A stretch of 64,000 nucleotides of DNA, taken from contig CADDYW010000016.1 in assembly GCA_902810745.1 (NCBI GenBank), positions 1 to 64,000 on the forward strand, read 5' to 3'. The notes under the pieces were generated by a model. The model had not been told where the DNA came from and searched no databases. It worked only from the letters and a program-made list of their open reading frames with translations. This document shows positions 24,285-32,850 of this stretch, one piece after another. A program made the position numbers and the translations under genes. This DNA comes from Chloroflexota bacterium (GTDB lineage Bacteria; Chloroflexota; UBA6077; FW602-bin22; CADDYW01). Position 1 is the stretch's first letter. The number at the start of each line of letters is the position of its first letter.

Positions 24285-24887
24285 CTACTCGTCGAGATAC
24301 CGAACCTGGATCGTCGGCTGGGTGCGCGTGCCCGGCGGTGCAATCGGATAGCCGAGGTAGACGAAGCTAACGATCTCGTCAGTCGGAGCGAGGCCAAGCG
24401 CCTCCTTGACCGCGGCCGAGACGACGGGATCGACCATGGCAAGGCCTGACCTCCACGCTGAGGCCAGGCCAGCCGCCGTCGCTCCAAGAAGGATGTTTTG
24501 CACCCCCGCCGCGACGGCGTGCTTGTTCTCGAAGTGCTTGATCGGATCCTTGTCTGCCGCCGACGCTACCGCGATGACGGCCGGCGCTCGCAAGAACTGC
24601 ACGCGCTGGCGCTCAACGATGCTCTCCTTCACGTCTGGAAGTCCCGCGGCCGCGCGCGCGGCGACCTCGCCAACGCGGGCCCGCGCCGCTCCAGTAAGCA
24701 CGACGAAGCGCCACGGGTTCGTCCGGTAGTGGTTGGGCGCCGAGACCGCCAGCGCGAGTAGCTCGTCGATCAGCTCGCGCGGCACCGGCCGTTCGAGATC
24801 CACATTCAGGTTCGAACGCCGCGCCCGGATCGTCTCCGATACCACCATCCAGGGGTTGGCGTTGATCCACGTCTTCTGGTCGATCAT
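24285..24887 (-). CDS. Nitroreductase family protein
   Basis: A 200-residue FMN-dependent nitroreductase-fold protein. The N-terminal FMN-binding motif is present in modified form (RARRSNLNVD for RRS..R), followed by LALAVSAPNHYRTNPWRFVVL and the C-terminal VSFVYLGYPIAPPG. AVAAGVQNILLGATAAGLAS is the dimer-interface helix. It would reduce nitro or quinone substrates with NAD(P)H. It is 11 bp upstream of the CatE-like gene and 62 bp downstream of the ABC exporter pair, so it could belong to the MarR-controlled unit. Confidence 0.9.
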   Translation of the reverse strand: MIDQKTWINANPWMVVSETIRARRSNLNVDLERPVPRELIDELLALAVSAPNHYRTNPWRFVVLTGAARARVGEVAARAAAGLPDVKESIVERQRVQFLRAPAVIAVASAADKDPIKHFENKHAVAAGVQNILLGATAAGLASAWRSGLAMVDPVVSAAVKEALGLAPTDEIVSFVYLGYPIAPPGTRTQPTIQVRYLDE

Positions 24888-24949
24888 CGATCTTTCTCCT
24901 CGAGAGTTTCTTGGTATCCCCCGTGTCTCGGCAGGTCCCTTGCCTGTGC

Positions 24950-26857
24950 CTAGGTCGCGGCGAGCGCGTCCGGGAACGGGTCAATCCTCTCGGTCCCCTC
25001 GTCCGCCGCCGATCTTCGGCGTTCGGCCGCTCGGAACTGGCTCGCGTAGAGGTGCTGATAAAAGCCCTTCCGCTCGAGGAGCTGCTGGTGCGTCCCTCGC
25101 TCGACGATCTCGCCCTCGTGAATCACCAGGATCTGATCGGCGTCGCGGATCGTGCTCAGCCGATGAGCGATGACAAAGCTGGTGCGGCCCGCCATCAGCC
25201 GCAACATCGCCTCCTGAATGTGCTTCTCGGTCCGCGTGTCGATGCTGCTCGTCGCCTCGTCCAGGATCAGGATCCTGGGGTTGGCCAGAATGGCTCGAGC
25301 GATGGCCAGAAGCTGGCGCTGGCCCTGGCTGAGGTTGCTGCCACGCTCTGAAAGCACGGTTTGATAGCCGAATGGCAGGCGGTGAATAAACTGGTCGGCA
25401 TTTGCCAGACGAGCCGCGGCGATGACCTCCTCGTCGGACGCGTCGAGACGGCCGTAGCGGATATTCTCCAGCACCGTATCGGCGAAGAGAAAGGTATCCT
25501 GCAGGACGATCCCGAGCTGACGGCGCAGATCATCTTTCTTGATCTCGCGAATGTCCTGCCCGTCGATCCGGATGCTGCCACGATCGATCTCGTAAAAGCG
25601 AGTGAGCAGATTCACGATCGTCGTCTTCCCCGCGCCAGTCGGTCCGACGAGGGCGACGGTCTGACCGGGCTCCGCGTGCAGGCTGATCCCCTTCAGGACC
25701 GGCACCCCCGGCTCGTAGGAAAAATACACGTCGTCGAAGACAATGTCTCCTTTGATCTCGGCAAGCGGGCGCGCGCTGGGCGCATCGACCTCCGGCTCCT
25801 CGTCGATCACCTCGAATGCCCGCTCGGCTCCGGCTATTGCTGCCTGGATCATATTGTACAGGTTGGCGATATCATTCAGCGGCCGCCCGAACTGCCGCGA
25901 GTAGCTGATGAAGCTGGCAATCGTGCCGACAGTTGCCAGCCCCTGTAGCGCCATCCATCCGCCGACGCCGGCCACGACCGCGAGTCCCAGGTTGTTCACG
26001 ACGTTCATCAGCGGACCGACGAATCCGGCAAAGATCTGCGCGCGCACCGCGGCACGGCGGAGCTCGCCGTTGGCGGTATCGAACTCTGCGATCACCATGC
26101 GCTCTCGTCGGTAGGCCTTGACCACACGCTGACCGGTAATCGTCTCCTCGATCAGGCCATTGAGCCCTCCGAGTGCCGCCTGCTGCTGGCGAAAAGCCTC
26201 TCGGGCGCGCGGCGCCACCGAGCGGTTGACGGCGACGGTGAGCAGCGTGATCGACACGATGCTGACGACCGTCAGGCGTGGATTGAGAATGAGCATCGTC
26301 GCCGCAACGCCAAGCATACTCAGAACGCCCGCGACCATCTGCGTCAGGCTGTCACTCAGGACCAGGTTGACGTTGTCGACGTCGTTGGTCAGGCGGCTCA
26401 TCAGATCGCCGTGGGGACGTTGATCGAAGGTACGCAAGGGTAGCATCTGGAGCCTGGCGAACAGATCATTCCGCAGATCCCGCACAGTACGCTGGGCCGC
26501 GCCAGCCATCACGAAGCTCTGGAGGTACGTGAGGACGGAGCCCAGCGCGTAGAGGCCAAGCATCAGCAGGCAGAGGTGCGCCAGCCCCGGCAGATCACCC
26601 GGGACAATGTAGCGGTCGATCGCCTGGCCGAGCAGATACGGGCCCAGGAGGTTCGTCGCCGTCGAACCTACGACAAGAGCAGCGGTCACTCCCAGTGCGA
26701 GCCGCTGGCGTTGCAGATAGCCCCAGATGCGACGAACCGTCCCGCGAGTATCCCTGGCCCGCTCCACCGCCCCGATGGCGAACGGGCCAGGCCCGCCACG
26801 TCCGAAGAGATGCAAAGAGGGCGCCGCCGGAGCTCGCGATCCCCTTGTCTCAGCCAT
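24950..26857 (-). CDS. ABC exporter half-transporter with consensus ATPase site
   Basis: A 635-residue type IV ABC exporter half. An N-terminal extension of ~45 residues is followed by six transmembrane helices (for example ALGVTAALVVGSTATNLLG and LGVAATMLILNPRLTVV) and an ATPase domain with Walker A GPTGAGKT, an altered signature LSQGQ, Walker B ILILDEATS with the catalytic Glu, and the switch His in VIAHRLSTI. The start overlaps the 3' end of its partner by 8 bp. The two halves form a heterodimer. This chain supplies the active Walker A/B/H-loop, and the partner supplies the intact LSGGQ. It probably exports drugs or lipophilic compounds. Confidence 0.93.
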   Translation of the reverse strand: MAETRGSRAPAAPSLHLFGRGGPGPFAIGAVERARDTRGTVRRIWGYLQRQRLALGVTAALVVGSTATNLLGPYLLGQAIDRYIVPGDLPGLAHLCLLMLGLYALGSVLTYLQSFVMAGAAQRTVRDLRNDLFARLQMLPLRTFDQRPHGDLMSRLTNDVDNVNLVLSDSLTQMVAGVLSMLGVAATMLILNPRLTVVSIVSITLLTVAVNRSVAPRAREAFRQQQAALGGLNGLIEETITGQRVVKAYRRERMVIAEFDTANGELRRAAVRAQIFAGFVGPLMNVVNNLGLAVVAGVGGWMALQGLATVGTIASFISYSRQFGRPLNDIANLYNMIQAAIAGAERAFEVIDEEPEVDAPSARPLAEIKGDIVFDDVYFSYEPGVPVLKGISLHAEPGQTVALVGPTGAGKTTIVNLLTRFYEIDRGSIRIDGQDIREIKKDDLRRQLGIVLQDTFLFADTVLENIRYGRLDASDEEVIAAARLANADQFIHRLPFGYQTVLSERGSNLSQGQRQLLAIARAILANPRILILDEATSSIDTRTEKHIQEAMLRLMAGRTSFVIAHRLSTIRDADQILVIHEGEIVERGTHQQLLERKGFYQHLYASQFRAAERRRSAADEGTERIDPFPDALAAT

Positions 26858-28595
26858 ACGTCAGCGCTCCAGCCTCCACCTGGGACTCGTAGATCTCGCG
26901 GTAGATCGGGCTAGTCGCCAACAGCTCGGCGTGTGTCCCCTGAGCGACGACCTGACCATCGTCGAGAACCAGGATCCGGTCGGCACCCATGACCGTGCTG
27001 ATGCGCTGACCGACAACGAAGAGCGTCTGATCCTTGCGAAGACGAGCGAGTGCTGCCTGGATTCGCGCCTCCGTCTCGACGTCGACCGCGCTGGTACTAT
27101 CGTCGAGAATCACTATTCGCGGGTTCATCAGCAAAGCTCGGGCAATGGCGATGCGCTGCTTCTGTCCACCCGAAAGGTTTACGCCGCGCTGGCCGACGAT
27201 CGAATCGTAGCCATCGGGCAGGTGGCTGATAAACTCGTCAGCCTGGGCTATCCGTGCGGCGGCGATCACCTCGGCGTCGGTGGCATCTGGCCGACCGTAG
27301 CGGATATTGTCGCGGATCGTACCGCTGAAGAGGACCGACTCCTGCAAGGCAATCGCAACCACGCCGCGCAGAGCTTCCTCGTCGACAGCTCGGACGTCGA
27401 CGCCATCGATCGCCACGCGACCACTGGTCACGTCGTAGAAGCGGGGAATCAGATTGACGAGCGTCGACTTTCCCGAACCCGTTGCGCCAAGGATCGCGAC
27501 AGTTTCACCCGGCTCCGCAACGAAGCTCACATCCTTCAGGGCCAGGTCGTGCGCGTCGCCAGCATAACCGAAGCTGACGTCCTCGAAGGTGACGCGCCCA
27601 CGCGGCACGAACGTCCTCAGGGCGTTGGGGCTCGGCCGAATCTCTGGCTCACTCTCCAGCACCTCCTGGATTCGTTTTGCCGAGGCCTCGGCGCGGGAGA
27701 CCCGAACGATCAGCATACTGACCATGGTCAGCGACATCAACGTCTGCATCAGATAGTTGATGAAGGCGATTAGCTGGCCTACCTCCAGATCGCCCGCGTC
27801 AATCTGCGTCCCGCCGATCCAGATTGCGCCGACGACGCCAAGGTTCAGAACGAGCATCATGAAGGGCATGGCGACGGCGCCGGTCCGGATGACGGCGATG
27901 TTCTGGCTCGTGAGATCGTCATTGATGCGGCGGAAGCGCTGCACCTCGTGAGCCGCGCGGGCAAAGGCTTTGACGACCCGCACGCCCGCCAGATTCTCCT
28001 GCATCACGGTGTTGAGCCCATCCAGCTTCTGCTGAACCAGGCTGTACATCGGAAACGTCCGATTGATGATCCAGATCAACGCCACCGTCACCACGGGGAT
28101 CAACGGGAGGAAGAGCGTGGCCAGGCGCGGACTCGTCAGAACCGCCAGGATCAGGCTCCCGATCAACAGCAGTGGAACTCGAACCATCACCCGCAGGAGC
28201 ATCATGACCACGTCCTGCACCTGGTTCACGTCGTTGGTCAGCCGGGTGATGAGCTTACCGGTCTCCAGGCGGTCGAGATTTCCGAAAGAGAGCGCCTGCA
28301 CCTTTCGAAAGAGGGTGCCACGCACGTCAGCGCCGAACGCCTGCGAGGCCAGAACGGCAAAGACGGTGCATCCCATCCCGCCGCCAAGGCCGACCAGCGC
28401 GAAACCGATCATCAGCAGACCGGTACCGATCACCACCGACATGTCGGAGCGGAGGATGCCGCTGTCGACGATGCGCTGGATCATGCGCGGCTGGAGGAGA
28501 TCCATCGCCACCTCGACCACCATCAGGAGTGGGGCGAGGGTCGCCCAGTACCAGTATGGCGCCAGGAATCGCGCTAGCCCACGTGTTGCCCGCAC
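26850..28595 (-). CDS. ABC exporter half-transporter with degenerate ATPase site
   Basis: A 581-residue partner of the exporter at 24950. Six transmembrane helices, then Walker A GATGSGKS and an intact LSGGQ signature. The Walker B motif is followed by Asp instead of Glu (VILDDSTSAVD) and the switch His is Gln (VVGQRISTV). This is the usual pattern of asymmetric heterodimeric exporters, in which one composite site is nearly inactive. The 5' end overlaps the MarR gene by 22 bp, so regulator and transporter are co-transcribed. It begins MRATRGLARFLAPYWYWAT. Confidence 0.93.
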   Translation of the reverse strand: MRATRGLARFLAPYWYWATLAPLLMVVEVAMDLLQPRMIQRIVDSGILRSDMSVVIGTGLLMIGFALVGLGGGMGCTVFAVLASQAFGADVRGTLFRKVQALSFGNLDRLETGKLITRLTNDVNQVQDVVMMLLRVMVRVPLLLIGSLILAVLTSPRLATLFLPLIPVVTVALIWIINRTFPMYSLVQQKLDGLNTVMQENLAGVRVVKAFARAAHEVQRFRRINDDLTSQNIAVIRTGAVAMPFMMLVLNLGVVGAIWIGGTQIDAGDLEVGQLIAFINYLMQTLMSLTMVSMLIVRVSRAEASAKRIQEVLESEPEIRPSPNALRTFVPRGRVTFEDVSFGYAGDAHDLALKDVSFVAEPGETVAILGATGSGKSTLVNLIPRFYDVTSGRVAIDGVDVRAVDEEALRGVVAIALQESVLFSGTIRDNIRYGRPDATDAEVIAAARIAQADEFISHLPDGYDSIVGQRGVNLSGGQKQRIAIARALLMNPRIVILDDSTSAVDVETEARIQAALARLRKDQTLFVVGQRISTVMGADRILVLDDGQVVAQGTHAELLATSPIYREIYESQVEAGALTYG

Positions 28596-29116
28596 TCTGG
28601 ATCCTTTCCGGCGATGGCGTCTTCAACCCGTAAAAGGAGCGCGACAAACGTCCGGCGTTCGTCCTCCGGGAACGAAGACCACAGTCCCTCCTCGAGGGCG
28701 CGCAGGTGGGGGAGAACCTCGTCGAGGATGGCACGCCCCGCGTCGGTGAGTTCGATGAGCACCATCCCCCGATGATGGGGATGACGGTCGCGTCGCACCA
28801 GTCCCTGTCGCTCGAGGACGTCCACGACGTGCGTCAGAGTGTTACGCGGCATGACCAGATGATCGCTGATCACGCACGGCGAGAGTGGCTGCCCAGACCA
28901 GCCGATGACCATCAGAACGCCGAAGGCCGGCCAGCCCAGACCAAGAGGACGGAGAATCTCGGTGATACGTGCCTCGGCGAGCAGGCCCGTGCGGATAAGC
29001 CTCAGGTAACAGTCCGCTTCCGTCACGTGCGTGTCAGGACCGTACCGCGCGCTGGCACGACGCATCCGGGCGGTTCCTGTCTCACCCACCACGGCGTCAC
29101 CTTCGGATCGTTCCAT
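28574..29116 (-). CDS. MarR family transcriptional regulator
   Basis: A 180-residue winged-helix repressor. ITEILRPLGLGWPAFGVLMVIGW precedes the recognition region SPCVISDHLVMPRNTLTHVVDVLERQGLVRR, and the wing is DRHPHHRGMVLIELTDAGRAIL. The first gene of the operon with the ABC exporter pair, it probably responds to the transported toxicant. The ATG at 29116 lies inside the candidate operator, so the protein might instead start at the ATG at 29065, which has AGGA upstream; both remain possible. It regulates its own operon and perhaps the divergent dehydrogenase gene. Confidence 0.9.
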   Translation of the reverse strand: MERSEGDAVVGETGTARMRRASARYGPDTHVTEADCYLRLIRTGLLAEARITEILRPLGLGWPAFGVLMVIGWSGQPLSPCVISDHLVMPRNTLTHVVDVLERQGLVRRDRHPHHRGMVLIELTDAGRAILDEVLPHLRALEEGLWSSFPEDERRTFVALLLRVEDAIAGKDPECGQHVG

Positions 29117-29138
29117 CTAGAATCATTCCAGATGGAAT
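29111..29138. promoter_or_regulatory. MarR-type operator in the divergent region
   Basis: A perfect 14-bp palindrome, ATTCCAGATGGAAT, lies at 29125-29138. A third TTCCATCT half-site at 29111-29118 forms a longer inverted repeat with AGATGGAA at 29130-29137. It is immediately downstream of the minus-strand -10 element at 29152-29157, as expected for autorepression. Confidence 0.7.
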
Positions 29139-29151
29139 ACTTCTTTATACT

Positions 29152-29180
29152 ATGCTAGCTCCCGCCGCGTAGGCCGTCAA
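29152..29180 (-). promoter_or_regulatory. Candidate sigma70-type promoter for the marR-ABC operon
   Basis: Minus strand TTGACG (29180-29175), 17-bp spacer, TAGCAT (29157-29152). The palindromic operator begins 14 bp downstream. It is back-to-back with the plus-strand promoter at 29189-29217. Confidence 0.55.
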
Positions 29181-29188
29181 TGCCTCCG

Positions 29189-29217
29189 TTGACACCCACG
29201 GGCGCGCGTGATATACC
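29189..29217 (+). promoter_or_regulatory. Candidate sigma70-type promoter for the hydroxyacid dehydrogenase
   Basis: TTGACA (29189-29194), 17-bp spacer, TATACC (29212-29217). The GTG start of the dehydrogenase is about 200 bases downstream, so a long leader would result. The leader has no recognised riboswitch. Confidence 0.55.
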
Positions 29218-29424
29218 GTGCTTCCGCGGGTACCTGCGCATTGGCAATGGGGTCGCCCCTGCCAGGGCTTTCCGGTCCTGGCACTTGGACGCGACGCTGC
29301 GCTCCGCCCCGGCTCCGAGGCCATCGGATCAGTAGCAGTTTATCTGCACGGGCGCCGTCAACGTGCCAATGCTGGATCTCCGCCTTTCCCGGGACCGGTA
29401 CTTCACATTCAGGAGGTTCTCACG

Positions 29425-30432
29425 GTGGCGTTCAAGGTCGTAACGACGGGATTTCTCGGGCGTACAGTAGATACTCGGTACGAGAACGAGGCACTCGAGC
29501 CGCTCGACACCGCGGTGCAGGTCGTCGACGCCAGCAGCGAGGACGAATACATCGCCCAGGTGAAGGATGCCGACGCGGTCATCGCCGGGCGCTTCGCCCT
29601 CAACGCGCGCGTGATCGGCGCACTCGAAAACTGCAAGGTGATCGCCACGGCCGGCGTCGGCGTGGATCGAATCGACCTCGACGCGGCGACAGCCAAGGGT
29701 ATCGTCGTCACGAACGTGCCGGACGTCTTCATCGAAGAGGTCGCCGTCCATGCCTTCATGCTCCTGCTGTGCTGCGCGAAGAAGACCATCCCGCTCGACC
29801 GCTGTGTCCGTGAGAACCGCTGGCGAGAGGCGCGCACCTACCTGTCGCCGATGCCGCGGGTGGTCGGCGACACGCTCGGACTGGTCGCGTTTGGCAACAT
29901 TCCGCGGCTGGTCGCCAAGAAGGCGAAGGGCTTCGACATGAAAGTCCTCGCGTGGGATCCGTTCGTTCCCGACGAGGTCTTCCAGCAGCACGGCGTCGAG
30001 CGCGTGACCGATCTGATCGAGGTCTTCCGACGCAGCGACTTCGTCTCGGCGCACCTGCCGCTGAATCCGGGCACCCGTGGGCTGCTCGACTACACCTGTT
30101 TCAGCGCAATGAAGCCAACTGCCTACTTCATCAACACCGGCCGGGGGCAGACGCACGTGGAGGCCGATCTGATTCGAGCGTTGCAGGAGAAGAAGCTCGC
30201 CGGGGCCGGGCTGGACGTCATGGAGATCGAGCCGACCCAGCCAGACAATCCCCTGCATACGATGGACAACGTCGTACTGACGCCGCACACTGCCTCGGTC
30301 TCCGACTGGTCGAACGTCGAGCGGCGCCGCCGCGTCGGGCAGGAGGTCGCGGCAGTCCTGCAGGGTCGAATGCCGCGGAATGTAGTCAACCGGGAGGTGC
30401 TTCAGAAGGTCACGCTGGCCTCACGAAGCTGA
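29425..30432 (+). CDS. D-isomer-specific 2-hydroxyacid dehydrogenase family protein
   Basis: A 335-residue protein with the family's catalytic Arg (INTGRG), Glu (DVMEIEP) and His (LTPHTAS). The NAD-binding glycine loop is unusual: where most members have GLGxIG, this one reads LVAFGNIPR, with Ala and Pro at the first and third glycine positions. Cofactor binding may be altered. Translation starts at GTG 29425, preceded by AGGAGG eight bases earlier. An RraA-family gene follows after 51 bp on the same strand, so the two are likely co-expressed and may act on the same hydroxy or oxo acid. Confidence 0.88.
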   Translation: MAFKVVTTGFLGRTVDTRYENEALEPLDTAVQVVDASSEDEYIAQVKDADAVIAGRFALNARVIGALENCKVIATAGVGVDRIDLDAATAKGIVVTNVPDVFIEEVAVHAFMLLLCCAKKTIPLDRCVRENRWREARTYLSPMPRVVGDTLGLVAFGNIPRLVAKKAKGFDMKVLAWDPFVPDEVFQQHGVERVTDLIEVFRRSDFVSAHLPLNPGTRGLLDYTCFSAMKPTAYFINTGRGQTHVEADLIRALQEKKLAGAGLDVMEIEPTQPDNPLHTMDNVVLTPHTASVSDWSNVERRRRVGQEVAAVLQGRMPRNVVNREVLQKVTLASRS

Positions 30433-30483
30433 CTGGCAGAAAGATCGTGCCCACGCTTGCTAGATTGAAAACCTGGAGCGACG

Positions 30484-31059
30484 ATGGATCGATTCCCCGA
30501 ATGGCTCTCCGCGACGCTTGCCTCGGATGCCACCGAGGGCCGGGGCGTGCTCCCTTCCTGGATCAGGCCGCTGAAAGTCGACTGGCGTGTCGTCGGCCCG
30601 GCATTTGTCGTCCTGGCGAGCGAGGATGATAATCAAGCGGTCGTCCAGGCCGTGGCCGTTCCCCCACCGGCCGGCTCTGTCCTGGTCGTCGGCGGCATGA
30701 GCACGTCACGCACGGCGACAATTGGTGGCCTGATGGCGCTGGAAATCCAGAACCTGGGCGTCGCGGGCCTGGTCACGGACGGTCTCGTTCGGGACGCGCA
30801 GGAAATTCGCGAGCTAGGATTTCCGGTTTGGTGTCGGGGTACCACACCCACCGCCTCGGCCAAGCGCGGACCGGGTGCCATCGGCGGCGCCGTGGCGATT
30901 GGCGGCACGCGCGTGCGCGACGGCGATCTGGTGATCGCCGACGACGACGGCGTGGTCATCTGGCCCAGGGAGCGGATCCCGGAGCTTCTCGCGCGTGCGC
31001 AGGCAAAGCTGGACGCCGACAACGCGCGCCTCGCCCGCCTGCGCCAGGCAAGGGGATAG
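30484..31059 (+). CDS. RraA/HMG-aldolase family protein
   Basis: A 191-residue protein of the RraA superfamily, which contains 4-hydroxy-4-methyl-2-oxoglutarate aldolases, oxaloacetate decarboxylases and the RNase E inhibitor RraA. The signature TIGGLMALEIQNLGVAGLVTDGLVRDAQEI carries the Gly and the Arg-Asp pair of the active site. The C-terminal VIADDDGVVIWPRERI is also typical. Pairing with a 2-hydroxyacid dehydrogenase favours a metabolic aldolase or decarboxylase over RNase control (inference). The ATG lies three bases after a GGAGCG site. Confidence 0.88.
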   Translation: MDRFPEWLSATLASDATEGRGVLPSWIRPLKVDWRVVGPAFVVLASEDDNQAVVQAVAVPPPAGSVLVVGGMSTSRTATIGGLMALEIQNLGVAGLVTDGLVRDAQEIRELGFPVWCRGTTPTASAKRGPGAIGGAVAIGGTRVRDGDLVIADDDGVVIWPRERIPELLARAQAKLDADNARLARLRQARG

Positions 31060-31467
31060 GCACACGGCTGCCGCCACGGGCAGCGCCGTCTCAGGTGGCC
31101 GGTGGACCCGCGACCGTCCGACGGACGCTGGAGCCACTGAGCCCGCTGGCCCTGGAAGGATTGCCAGGTGGTCCGAATCCGCTCGATACAGCGGTGGTAC
31201 GATGCGAGATTCACCGACAGTGCGCCCCCAGATAGACGCGATAGGCGAAAGACACCCCGCTAAATTTAGAACAGACAGCCCTCCCTCGGGAAGCTCCCGC
31301 CGCGTGGCTCACGCAGGCGACCATCCTGCCCGTCTGTCGTCTTGCGAAAGATTTGAGTCAGCTCTCTCATGGCCTTCGCTCCGGGCTCGCGCTCCCGGCG
31401 GTCGCCTGGTACCGCTGACGTGGATGGTCAGGCCGAAGAGGATGGAGTGACGAGGCCCCAGAGCTCG
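31060..31467. other. Non-coding, decayed region
   Basis: About 400 bp without a credible gene. At 31272-31342 several nested inverted words occur (ACAGAC...GTCTGT as outer arms, GCGTG...CACGC inside), so the transcript could fold, but I recognise no known RNA class. The stretch may be remnant DNA next to the truncated AbiEi-like gene. Confidence 0.35.
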
Positions 31468-31680
31468 TCATCGAATTGGTCGGACTTCGTAGATGCCGTG
31501 GCCGATACGTTCAGGTGCCCCTTTGCGGGCAAGCCGCGAGAGGGCCAGAGAGGCCGTTGGACGGCTGGCGACTAGCGCGGCCACGATGTCGGCGGTCGTG
31601 ACGCGAAAGATGCCAGTGCGCTCCCCCTCTCCCAGGAGAGCCACTTCGCGCTTTGGCAGGGAGATGGGCGTGCCATTCAT
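31468..31680 (-). pseudogene. Truncated AbiEi-like antitoxin N-terminal winged helix
   Basis: A 70-codon frame encoding a winged-helix domain like the N-terminus of AbiEi/type IV antitoxins: ATG, RTGIFRVTTADIVAAL, then the ASLALSRLARKGAPERIG recognition helix and the GHGIYEVRPI wing. Family members usually run on for 100 or more residues, but here a stop follows the wing, and none of the three frames downstream resembles the missing part. No AbiEii nucleotidyltransferase gene is near. It is probably a relic of a toxin-antitoxin module, though a short DNA-binding protein is possible. Confidence 0.5.
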
Positions 31681-31801
31681 ATCGCTAATGTAACAGAATT
31701 TGTAAGGTTATACGTATGAGAGGCTCGCCCGGCAGAGTAGATCAACGCGACACCGCTGGTCGCGACGTGCAAAACATTGACCGCTGCTTGCGCCTCGTCC
31801 C

Positions 31802-31835
31802 CTCATCACGCATTACTCATGACTCATCACGTTCA

Positions 31836-31838
<3 letters not shown>
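31802..31838. repeat. Degenerate heptad repeat, GTGATGA family (single arm)
   Basis: CTCATCACGCATTACTCATGACTCATCACGTTCATCAC-like words (about 7 bases apart) abut the MoxR stop codon. The arm matches the family seen as full hairpins at 46571-46614 and 58637-58714, but no clear opposite arm is present here. Confidence 0.6.
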
Positions 31839-32828
<990 letters not shown>

Positions 32829-32850
32829 TGCGTCTCCTAACATTCCCGCC

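Noticed and set aside
31272-31342. Nested inverted words that could be a riboswitch or small RNA
   Set aside because: The arms pair only partly and no consensus of a known class is present. It lies in decayed intergenic DNA.
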